7,791 bases of DNA. It comes from Ruminococcaceae bacterium UBA5450 (lineage in GTDB: Bacteria; Bacillota; Clostridia; Oscillospirales; Acutalibacteraceae). The position numbers and the translations under genes were made by a program. The DNA is taken from assembly GCA_002424295.1 (NCBI GenBank), contig DIQY01000091.1, forward strand, positions 1 to 7,791. Reading direction: 5' to 3'. The notes beneath the pieces are model-generated. The model had not been told where the DNA came from, searched no databases, and worked only from the letters and a program-made list of their open reading frames with translations. Of the stretch, positions 1-6,086 are shown piece after piece (within the stretch, counting starts at the first letter, position 1; each line of letters begins with the position of its first letter).

Positions 1-492
1 AACACTTCCGGCAGAAGAATTTTCGATCGGGACCAGAGCAAGGTCTGCATCTTCCTTCTCGAGAGTGGAAAAGACAGACGAAAAATTCGGGCAAAAAATT
101 GGCTGTGCTTTCGGATAAAGGGTCAGTAGCTCCAAATGACTGTAGCTGCCGGGGCTGCCGAGACAGGCAATTCGAGAACTTTTTTGGGGCGTTTCCCGGG
201 CATTTTGCAAAAGCTGCCGCAGCGGTTTTCCAGCACTTAGCATTTGATGCTGCAGCGCGCGGCTTTGACTCATGATTGCTGAAAAAATCACACGAGCAGT
301 ACCGCCGTATTCTCCAGTTTCCTTTTCTACGCGGTCAAGAATTTCTTCTTCCCGGAAGCTATTGAGTACGGGAATTTGGTGCTCTTTTTTATAGACGGCA
401 ACTTTTTTCGCACATTCCATTCGTGCCGTTAAGAGCGGCAAAAGCTGTGCGTCGATTTGATCGATTTCCTTTCGAATATCAGATAGTTCCAT
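1..492 (-). CDS. pheA: Bifunctional chorismate mutase / prephenate dehydratase (P-protein), 3' part cut off by the window edge
   Basis: Converts chorismate to prephenate and then to phenylpyruvate, the Phe branch. The visible part is 164 codons from an ATG at 492-490, preceded by GGAGGG with about 8 nt spacing. Residues 1-85 are an AroQ-type chorismate mutase helical domain: R7, R24, K35, R47-E48 and S77/Q81 sit where the E. coli P-protein has its active-site residues. N44 stands where E. coli has Asp48. After a linker (about 85-107), residues 108-164 start the prephenate dehydratase domain with an LGSPGSYSH motif and VPIENSSAGSV at the edge. The usual C-terminal ACT domain, the Phe sensor, would lie outside the window. 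The start is 2 nt after the aroC stop, so it is the next gene of the aro operon and probably translationally coupled. The identity is secure; the regulatory domain is only expected. Confidence 0.95.
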   Translation of the reverse strand, partial: MELSDIRKEIDQIDAQLLPLLTARMECAKKVAVYKKEHQIPVLNSFREEEILDRVEKETGEYGGTARVIFSAIMSQSRALQHQMLSAGKPLRQLLQNARETPQKSSRIACLGSPGSYSHLELLTLYPKAQPIFCPNFSSVFSTLEKEDADLALVPIENSSAGSV

Positions 493-494
493 CT

Positions 495-1574
495 TCAGTC
501 CCTCCAAAGATTCATAATTGCAAGAGCCGCAGCGGCTTCTACCACAGGGATCGCCCGCGGTACAATGCAGGGATCGTGACGTCCTTTGATTTGAAGCTTT
601 ACATTACGGTGCGTCGATAGATCAACGCTGTCCTGCTCTTTTGCAATGGATGGAGTCGGTTTAAAAGCACAACGAAAAATCAGAGGCATTCCGGTTGTGA
701 TTCCGCCTAGAATTCCTCCGGCATGATTGGTGTGCGTTTTGATAGACCCGGTTTCATCGTAAAAATAGGAATCATTATTTTCACTGCCTAAAAGAGAAGA
801 GACTTTGAATCCATCGCCAAATTCTACGCCCTTGCAGGCGGGAATTCCAAATAAAATGGAAGAAAGAACGCTCTCTACACCGCCAAACATTCCCTCCTCT
901 GCATAGCCGCCGGAAATTCCCACACAGGCGCATTCGACGATTCCACCGACGCTGTCCCCTTGCAGGCGGACAGTCTCAATTTCCTGCCGCATCTTTTCCT
1001 GCACTTTTGAATCGATAACGGGAAAGAAAACCGTATTCAGCGCGGAAAGCGTTCCTGCACTTATATTAACGCTGTCGAAAGGCGTATCAAAAACATCATG
1101 AATTGCATAGGCATGTGCGCCGATTACAATGCCGCGTCGTTCTAAAATTTGACGGCAGATGGCACCGGCGAGAACAAGAGGCGCTGTTAGCCTGCCGGAA
1201 AAATGGCCGCCGCCTCTCAGATCAGAAAAACCGTGATATCGGAGAAAAGCAGCATAATCGGCATGACCGGGGCGCGGAATATCTTTCAGAGATTCATAAT
1301 CTTCAGAATGCTGATTGCTGTTTTTGATGACGACGCAGAGAGGTGCTCCGGTTGTGATCTGATTACAAATGCCGGAGACAATGATCGGCGTATCACTCTC
1401 TTTGCGGGCGGTAGCGGTCGGATCATTTCCAGGAGCTCTGCGAGCCATCTGCTTTTTTACTGCCTCTAAGTCAATCGTTTCTCCGGCGGAAAGTCCTTCC
1501 AGCACCATGCCGATCATAGGGCCATGACTTTCTCCAAAGATTGTTAGTTTTACACGTTCACCCCACGATGACAT
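495..1574 (-). CDS. aroC: Chorismate synthase
   Basis: Last step of the shikimate pathway: 5-enolpyruvylshikimate 3-phosphate to chorismate, using reduced FMN as catalyst; cytosolic. At 359 aa it has normal family length. Numbered from the chosen start, visible motifs are FGESHG (13-18, catalytic His17), RRAPGN (45-50), RPGHADYA (101-108, second catalytic His104), GGGHFSGRLTA (121-131), GDSVGG (207-212), NHAGGILGG (283-291) and RHDPCIVPRA (332-341). Two ATGs, at 1580 and 1574, are in frame. I chose 1574 because the AGGGGG element would be only 2 nt from the first ATG but about 8 nt from the second, and the protein then begins MSSWGERVKLT like its family. The start lies inside the end of aroA (17-nt overlap), and pheA follows 2 nt after the stop. 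Flavin reductase activity is not evident, so this is probably the monofunctional bacterial type. Confidence 0.97.
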   Translation of the reverse strand: MSSWGERVKLTIFGESHGPMIGMVLEGLSAGETIDLEAVKKQMARRAPGNDPTATARKESDTPIIVSGICNQITTGAPLCVVIKNSNQHSEDYESLKDIPRPGHADYAAFLRYHGFSDLRGGGHFSGRLTAPLVLAGAICRQILERRGIVIGAHAYAIHDVFDTPFDSVNISAGTLSALNTVFFPVIDSKVQEKMRQEIETVRLQGDSVGGIVECACVGISGGYAEEGMFGGVESVLSSILFGIPACKGVEFGDGFKVSSLLGSENNDSYFYDETGSIKTHTNHAGGILGGITTGMPLIFRCAFKPTPSIAKEQDSVDLSTHRNVKLQIKGRHDPCIVPRAIPVVEAAAALAIMNLWRD

Positions 1575-2835
1575 GGACATTTCCCCCTAATTGTTTAAAA
1601 TCTTCAAAAAAATTCGGATAGCTTTTTTGGATTGCTTCTGCGCCATGAATGGTCACTGGACTCTCAGCGGAGAGGGCAGCAATCGAAAGCGCCATCACGA
1701 TTCGATGATCATGGAAGCCGTCCACTTCTCCGCCGTGAAGAGCCGAGACTCCATTGATAATGAGTCCGTCCGGCTTTTCTATAATATGGGCACCCAAAAC
1801 ACTAAGCCCGTCGTGAATTGCTTTTAGACGGTCGCTTTCCTTGATTCGCAGCCGCTGAGCATTCGATATTACTGTCTTTCCGGGACTGAGAGCGGCACAG
1901 ACGGCAAGCGCCGGAACAAGATCCGGAATTTCACCCGCATCGATCTCAATACCGGAAAGTGTCCCGGCTTTTGCATGAAGAGATCCATCTTTTTCCCAGT
2001 TTATTTGTGCGCCGAATTTTTGAAATAATTCCAGGGCAGCGCGGTCTCCCTGAGCAGAATCTTTTAAAAGGCCCGAAAGAGAAAGATCACTGCCAAGAGC
2101 CGACGCTGCGAGAAAAAATGCCGCTTGACTCCAGTCGCACTCAACAGCGAGCCGGCACGCGTGATAAGTTTGCCCTCCTGGAATCTGCCATCCGGTTTCG
2201 GTTGGAATGACTGTAACGCCGAATGAGACCATTGCTTCGATCGTCATTTCTACGTATCCGGTACTTTGCAGCGGCGTTGTCAAAACAATTTCACTGTTCC
2301 CTTTTAGCAGCGGCAAAGCGAGCAAAAGACCTGTTATAAACTGACTGCTGACATTTCCAGGCAGTTGAAAAGTGCCGCATGTAAGCTTTCCGGAGATTGC
2401 TAATGGAAGGCCTCCTTTTGTATCACAGGTAAGGCCATGTGCAGGCAGACAGTCAAGATAGCAGCCAATCGGTCTCTGCGGAAGACGTCCGTGGCCTGTG
2501 AAAAGTGCCGGAATTCCTAAAGCACCAAAAATCGGAATTAAAAATCGCAGAGTAGAGCCGCTTTCTCCGCAGTCTACCGGTACGGGGCCGAATGGAAGGG
2601 AATCTTTCTTTAGTCCGGAGACGCGCAAAAGATTTCCCTGAAGCGCAACATGTGCGCCCAGTACCGAGATGGAACGGATTGTTGCCTCGATATCTTTGCT
2701 GTCCGCGACCGGGGAGAGAAGGCTTTCTCCCTGAGAGAGCGCGGCACAAATAATCGCACGGTGGGCAGCACTTTTGCTGGGTGGAACAGAGAGCTTACCA
2801 GAAAGGCTTCCGGGAGAAATCACAACGGAACTCAT
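1558..2835 (-). CDS. aroA: 3-phosphoshikimate 1-carboxyvinyltransferase (EPSP synthase)
   Basis: Transfers the enolpyruvyl group of PEP to shikimate 3-phosphate; cytosolic, target of glyphosate. At 425 aa it is of family length. Motifs counted from the chosen ATG: PPSKSAAHR (18-26, shikimate-phosphate/PEP-binding Lys21 and Arg26), CGESGSTLR (89-97), GRLPQRPI (116-123), SSQFITG (163-169), PDLVPALAV with the catalytic Asp305, RIKESDR (330-336), DHRIVMA (376-382) and KSYPNFF (404-410). The frame opens at a GTG (2850), but the ATG at 2835 has GAGGTG 5 nt upstream and forms an ATGA overlap with the aroB stop, so I chose it. The PEP-site loop reads G-E-S-G-S-T-L-R-F where E. coli has G-N-A-G-T-A-M-R-P. 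The E. coli Gly96 equivalent is kept but the Pro101 equivalent is Phe. Its 3' end overlaps aroC by 17 nt. Confidence 0.97.
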   Translation of the reverse strand: MSSVVISPGSLSGKLSVPPSKSAAHRAIICAALSQGESLLSPVADSKDIEATIRSISVLGAHVALQGNLLRVSGLKKDSLPFGPVPVDCGESGSTLRFLIPIFGALGIPALFTGHGRLPQRPIGCYLDCLPAHGLTCDTKGGLPLAISGKLTCGTFQLPGNVSSQFITGLLLALPLLKGNSEIVLTTPLQSTGYVEMTIEAMVSFGVTVIPTETGWQIPGGQTYHACRLAVECDWSQAAFFLAASALGSDLSLSGLLKDSAQGDRAALELFQKFGAQINWEKDGSLHAKAGTLSGIEIDAGEIPDLVPALAVCAALSPGKTVISNAQRLRIKESDRLKAIHDGLSVLGAHIIEKPDGLIINGVSALHGGEVDGFHDHRIVMALSIAALSAESPVTIHGAEAIQKSYPNFFEDFKQLGGNVHVIVG

Positions 2836-3905
2836 TTTAACACCTCGCACAGCTTTGGCAATTCTGAGCGTGGAGTTTTACGGAGAAAAGCGTCGCCGAT
2901 TTGATGCAGAAAAACGAGATTGATACTGTCTGCGGTACTTTTTTTATCGTTTCCAGTGGCGGCAATCAAGTCGTCGATGGATTCTGTAAAAGAAGTGGGG
3001 AGCGCATATTTTTGCAGCAATTCTGCAATTTCAGTATGAGTTCCGGTAGGCGTAACGCCTAATCCTTCGCCAATCTTAGCAGCGATCACACAGCCGATTC
3101 CAACAGCGGCACCATGGGTAAGACCACCGTAGTTTTGCAGCCGTTCCAGCGCATGACCGAAAGTATGTCCAAAGTTGAGCATCATTCGTTCACCGGTATC
3201 AAATTCATCTCGTTCCACAACGGCACGCTTAATTTCAATGCACTGACGAATTAGATCGCAGAGCTTTTCCGAATCCTGACGCAGAGAATTTTGATTGTTT
3301 TCTTTTAAAAAGTCAAACAAAACTTCGCTTTTGATACACCCGTATTTAATTGCTTCTCCCATGCCATCTGAAAAGAATTGATCAGGAAGTGTCTTTAGTG
3401 TGTCAGGATCGATCAGCACAAAGGAGGGCTGATGAAATGCACCAACCATATTTTTGCCCTGCGGAAGATCAACGCCTGTTTTTCCACCGACAGAGGAATC
3501 AATCTGTGAGAGCAGACTGGTGGGAACTTGAATAAACGGGATTCCCCTTAAAAAGCTGGCCGCTGCAAATCCGGCCATATCTCCGGTGACTCCGCCTCCC
3601 AATGCGACGACAAAGTCGGTACGAGTCAGATGTGCTTCACAAAAAGCATTGTAAAAGGAAGAAATCGTTGCAAGCGTTTTTCGTGCTTCTCCGGCTTCAA
3701 AAGAAGCAGCAGAAACAGAAAACCCGGCTTTTTTTAAGCTCTCTTTTGCTCTTTTACCATAAAGGGGCAGTGTATTGCTGTCTCCGACGACACAGCAGCG
3801 AGCAGCCTTCGGGAAAATTTGGGCAGCACGTTCGCCAAGTTTTTCCATACATCCCGGCTCAATTTGAATTTCATAAGGATGTCCAACCTGTATCTGTAAA
3901 ATCAT
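2832..3905 (-). CDS. aroB: 3-dehydroquinate synthase
   Basis: Cyclises DAHP to 3-dehydroquinate, the second step of the pathway, with NAD and a divalent metal; cytosolic. At 357 aa it is of normal length. The NAD-binding GGGVTGDMAGF is at 103-113, followed by QVPTSLLSQIDSSVGGKTG (126-144). The metal ligands known from the family are present as Glu184 in GMGEAIKYG, His247 in LNFGHTFGHALE and His264 in HGAAVGIG. The ATG (3905) overlaps the tyrA stop as ATGA, and an AAAGGAGG element lies about 10 nt upstream inside tyrA. The stop overlaps the aroA ATG in the same way. Both junctions are typical of translational coupling. The gene is single-domain and not fused to aroK. I see no unusual active-site residue. 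Confidence 0.98.
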   Translation of the reverse strand: MILQIQVGHPYEIQIEPGCMEKLGERAAQIFPKAARCCVVGDSNTLPLYGKRAKESLKKAGFSVSAASFEAGEARKTLATISSFYNAFCEAHLTRTDFVVALGGGVTGDMAGFAAASFLRGIPFIQVPTSLLSQIDSSVGGKTGVDLPQGKNMVGAFHQPSFVLIDPDTLKTLPDQFFSDGMGEAIKYGCIKSEVLFDFLKENNQNSLRQDSEKLCDLIRQCIEIKRAVVERDEFDTGERMMLNFGHTFGHALERLQNYGGLTHGAAVGIGCVIAAKIGEGLGVTPTGTHTEIAELLQKYALPTSFTESIDDLIAATGNDKKSTADSINLVFLHQIGDAFLRKTPRSELPKLCEVLK

Positions 3906-4744
3906 TCTCCCAATTCCTCCTTTACTAAACGACCTTGCCGAAGAAGAGATTCCAGTTTTGGCTGATCTTTAGCGGCAATCGCATCCCGAATCGCACTGAG
4001 ATTGCGGATCAGTGTATTGAGTTCCGTTTTAAGCGGTTCTGCATTATCCAAAAATAGTTCGGACCAGAGCACTTCATTGATATTGGCCACCCTCGAGACA
4101 TCGCGATAGCTGCCGGCCGAAAATCCACGGTGCTGCGGACAGCAGGGACTCATCACATAGGCGCAGGCCAAGGCATGCGGAATCTGACTTGTAAAAGCGA
4201 TCATTGCATCGTGGTGCTCCGGCGTTGTGATGATCGCGCGGCCGAAGCCAAGTTCGTAGGCGGTTTCTTTTAAAATTTCAACGGCACTTTGGGGAGCACC
4301 GCAGGGAACGATCAGATAGCTTGCTCCGCGGAACATATCAGCCTGTGAAGCAGAAAATCCATGTTTTTCCGTCCCGGCCATCGGGTGGCTGCCGCAGTAG
4401 GTGAATCCGCCAAGCTGAGAAAGTTCCCTGAGTTTGGCACAGACCGCAGTTTTGATTCCGCAGACATCCGTGACAATTCCATCCGGATTGAAAGCATGCA
4501 GATGAGATTTTACAAATTCAATATCAGAACCAGGATAAAGGCATAGATAGGTCAAATCTGCCGATTTTAAATCTGATAAATCTGCTTCTTTTTGAATGGC
4601 ACCGATAGAGAGGGCCTCTTCCAGAACGGCAGGATCGCTGTCAAATCCTGTAACAAGGCTGTCTGTATATTCAGAAAATGCACGGGCAAGGCTTCCGCCA
4701 ATCAGCCCTAAACCCACAATTACAATTCGCTTTTTCTGCTTCAA
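3902..4744 (-). CDS. tyrA: Prephenate dehydrogenase (Tyr branch), TTG start
   Basis: Oxidative decarboxylation of prephenate to 4-hydroxyphenylpyruvate with NAD(P); cytosolic. At 280 aa it has only the catalytic core and lacks the C-terminal ACT domain found in longer Bacillus-type TyrA (about 370 aa). Motifs: dinucleotide-binding GLGLIGGSLA (11-20), DVCGIKT (93-99), GSHPMAGTEKHG (118-129, catalytic His120), HDAMIAFTSQIPH (178-190) and SYRDVSRVA (212-220). SQIPH replaces the SHLPH seen in many relatives. The start is inferred to be TTG at 4744-4742. An in-frame TAA, the aroF stop, lies just one codon upstream, and the next possible start is inside the Rossmann glycine loop. The best Shine-Dalgarno (AAGGAAG) is about 11 nt away and weak, so reinitiation after aroF is likely. 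Arogenate rather than prephenate as substrate cannot be excluded from sequence. Confidence 0.95.
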   Translation of the reverse strand: MKQKKRIVIVGLGLIGGSLARAFSEYTDSLVTGFDSDPAVLEEALSIGAIQKEADLSDLKSADLTYLCLYPGSDIEFVKSHLHAFNPDGIVTDVCGIKTAVCAKLRELSQLGGFTYCGSHPMAGTEKHGFSASQADMFRGASYLIVPCGAPQSAVEILKETAYELGFGRAIITTPEHHDAMIAFTSQIPHALACAYVMSPCCPQHRGFSAGSYRDVSRVANINEVLWSELFLDNAEPLKTELNTLIRNLSAIRDAIAAKDQPKLESLLRQGRLVKEELGE

Positions 4745-4747
4745 AAA

Positions 4748-5773
4748 TTATTGCACTTCCTTGCCAAAAAATTCTGCTGTCTTTTTAATTTTGTCGGAAA
4801 TTTTGTCGAATTGATCTGGAGTCAGACTTTGCGCACCATCTGAAAGCGCCTTTGCAGGATTATTATGCACCTCAATAATCAATCCGTCTGCTCCGGCCGC
4901 GATTGCTGCCATAGAGAGCGGCTCTACCAGCCATGAAATTCCGCTGGCATGGCTGGGATCTACAATCACAGGCAGGTGAGAGAGACGCTTTAAAATCGGA
5001 ACGGCGGAAATATCCAGGGTGTTGCGCGTATAGGTCTCATAGGTGCGAATCCCGCGCTCACAAAGGATGACCTGATCATTGCCGCCGGCCATAATGTATT
5101 CCGCACTCATCAAAAGCTCTTCAATGGTGCTGGAAAGACCGCGCTTTAAAAGAATTGGTTTTTGAATATGACCGAGCTCTTTTAAAAGCTCGAAATTCTG
5201 CATATTTCGTGCGCCGACTTGAATGATATCAACGCCTTCATTGAGAAACAATTCAATATGAGCTGGACTCATAATTTCCGTTACGATCGGCATTCCGGTA
5301 ACATTTCTTGCCTTTTTCAGAAGCTCCAGTCCCTCTGCTTTAAGCCCCTGAAAAGAATAGGGACTGGTGCGAGGTTTAAAGGCACCGCCGCGTAAAAACT
5401 GTGCCCCGGCTTTTTTAACGCGTTTGGCAACTTCGGTGATTTGGGATTCACTTTCTACGCTGCAGGGACCGGCAATCATTGAGAAGTTGCCGCCGCCGAT
5501 CTGTTGTCCTCCGGGAAGTCGAATTACGGTATCTCCCGGGTGAAATTTGCGATTTGCTTTCTTATAGGGTTCTTGGACCCGTTTTACATTTTCAACAAAC
5601 TCCTGTGCCGCAATATAGTCAATATCAATTGCACTGGTATCTCCTAAGAGTCCCAATACGGTGCTCTGTGTGCCAATCCATGTATTCACCTGAACATGAT
5701 ATTTCTGTACTAATTCTTTGGTGAATGCTTCAATTTGTTCCTTTGAACACTCCGACTTTAAAACGATAATCAT
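4748..5773 (-). CDS. aroF: 3-deoxy-7-phosphoheptulonate (DAHP) synthase, type I-beta with N-terminal ferredoxin-like domain
   Basis: First committed step: PEP plus erythrose 4-phosphate to DAHP; cytosolic, metal dependent. At 341 aa it matches Thermotoga-type enzymes. Residues 1-70 form the ferredoxin-like domain that in that family mediates Tyr/Phe feedback inhibition. The TIM barrel starts near 95 with AGPCSVES. The family's metal ligands are visible as Cys103, His275 (DPSHASG), Glu301 (EVHNNP) and Asp312 (DGAQS). Substrate-binding FLRGGAFKPRTSP is at 126-138 and LLKRGLSS at 208-215. The ATG has AAAGGGG 8 nt upstream, placed directly after the U-tract of a strong terminator, so expression depends on readthrough of that hairpin or on an undetected promoter. 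It is the first structural gene of the six-gene unit aroF-tyrA-aroB-aroA-aroC-pheA. Inhibition by Phe or Tyr is expected from the family, not shown here. Confidence 0.97.
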   Translation of the reverse strand: MIIVLKSECSKEQIEAFTKELVQKYHVQVNTWIGTQSTVLGLLGDTSAIDIDYIAAQEFVENVKRVQEPYKKANRKFHPGDTVIRLPGGQQIGGGNFSMIAGPCSVESESQITEVAKRVKKAGAQFLRGGAFKPRTSPYSFQGLKAEGLELLKKARNVTGMPIVTEIMSPAHIELFLNEGVDIIQVGARNMQNFELLKELGHIQKPILLKRGLSSTIEELLMSAEYIMAGGNDQVILCERGIRTYETYTRNTLDISAVPILKRLSHLPVIVDPSHASGISWLVEPLSMAAIAAGADGLIIEVHNNPAKALSDGAQSLTPDQFDKISDKIKKTAEFFGKEVQ

Positions 5774-5797
5774 ATTCTAAACCCCTTTATCTCATTT

Positions 5798-5840
5798 AAA
5801 AAAATAAAAGGCAAAGCTGATCGCTTCAGCTCCGCCTTTT
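5798..5840 (-). terminator. Intrinsic terminator in the aroF leader, candidate attenuator
   Basis: On the minus strand the arms 5840-5826 and 5820-5806 form an uninterrupted 15-bp stem, including two G-U pairs, with a 5-nt loop. An A and seven consecutive Ts (5804-5798) follow. The U-tract ends only 9 nt before the aroF ribosome binding site. With a good promoter 170 nt upstream and a short ORF between them, the position fits conditional termination of the aroF operon. It could also simply end aroEK transcripts, but then aroF would need a promoter in the 24 nt left before its start, and none is visible. Confidence 0.9.
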
Positions 5841-5854
5841 TCACCATTCCAATG

Positions 5855-5870
5855 TTCTGTATCAACAGAA
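5855..5870 (-). other. Small hairpin between leader ORF stop and terminator
   Basis: TTCTGT-TGAT-ACAGAA on the minus strand gives a perfect 6-bp stem with a 4-nt loop. It starts 4 nt after the leader ORF stop codon and ends 14 nt before the terminator stem. In an attenuator such a hairpin may pause RNA polymerase or bring distant antiterminator strands together. Its role here is inference; the inverted repeat is seen directly. Confidence 0.55.
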
Positions 5871-5874
5871 ACTT

Positions 5875-5988
5875 TTATCTGCAGAGGAACTTAACACGAA
5901 TTTTACAGTATAAGAAATTAACCTGCGCCATAAAATAGCGAAGGAAATCAAAACCTGTAAATCGTGTGGAAAGCATTTGAGCAGTCAT
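5875..5988 (-). CDS. Putative Phe/Tyr-rich leader peptide (37 aa) upstream of aroF
   Basis: A short ORF not recognised as any known family. It begins at an ATG with AAAGGAG (6002-5996) 7 nt upstream, a textbook ribosome binding site. It sits about 24 nt downstream of the predicted transcription start and ends with TAA 34 nt before the terminator stem. Eight of its 37 residues are aromatic: Phe at 10, 13, 15, 19, 25 and 34, and Tyr at 18 and 27. There is no Trp. The densest parts are FTGFDFLRYF (10-19) and NFLYC (24-28). The last codons (Leu35-Cys36) overlap a strand that can pair with the terminator's 5' arm. No transmembrane segment or signal peptide is convincing. I infer a regulatory leader peptide whose translation reports Phe/Tyr supply. 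A small functional protein is the alternative. The codons are not a tight run as in PheL, so nascent-chain arrest is another possibility. Confidence 0.7.
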   Translation of the reverse strand: MTAQMLSTRFTGFDFLRYFMAQVNFLYCKIRVKFLCR

Positions 5989-6018
5989 GGAAAAGCTCCT
6001 TTTTGTTTGATTAAAACC

Positions 6019-6048
6019 ATCATACTTCACTTTGAAGGAATCTGTCAA
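6019..6048 (-). promoter_or_regulatory. Predicted sigma-A promoter of the aroF leader/operon
   Basis: The minus strand has TTGACA (6048-6043, perfect -35), an 18-nt spacer and TATGAT (6024-6019, 5 of 6 matches to TATAAT). The expected transcription start is near 6012, giving a short leader of about 24 nt before the leader ORF. The promoter lies 38 nt after the aroK stop, so the aroF unit can be transcribed independently of aroE-aroK. Confidence 0.8.
6025..6037. repeat. Short palindrome filling the promoter spacer, possible operator
   Basis: CTTCA-CTT-TGAAG (plus strand) is an inverted repeat with 5-bp arms and a 3-nt centre. It lies exactly between the -35 and -10 of the predicted aroF promoter. 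A dimeric repressor could bind here, but arms this short arise by chance quite often. Confidence 0.3.
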
Positions 6049-6086
6049 GAACTTTATTGATTAAAAGTGAAAAAGTGAAATACAAC

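Noticed and set aside
423..620. Plus-strand ORFs antisense to the aro genes, for example 423-620, 3602-3928 and 5479-5724
   Set aside because: They lack convincing ribosome binding sites and family motifs, and they lie opposite well-supported conserved genes, so they are shadow frames.
2836..2850. GTG start for aroA at 2850
   Set aside because: It would add five residues and overlap aroB by 19 nt without a better ribosome binding site. The ATG at 2835 has GAGGTG at 5 nt and an ATGA junction.
4165..4212. TyrA SQIPH in place of SHLPH as a sign of a dead enzyme
   Set aside because: The other catalytic motifs are intact, and from memory the Gln variant is common in clostridial homologues, so it is not evidence of inactivation.
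5774..6086. T-box riboswitch in the aroF leader
   Set aside because: The leader has no AGGGTGGNACCGCG-like T-box core and is mostly taken up by a short ORF with its own ribosome binding site, so a T-box is not supported.
6048..6086. Intrinsic terminator directly after aroE-aroK
   Set aside because: The region has T-rich repeats (TTTCACTTTT twice) but no stem that could form a terminator hairpin.
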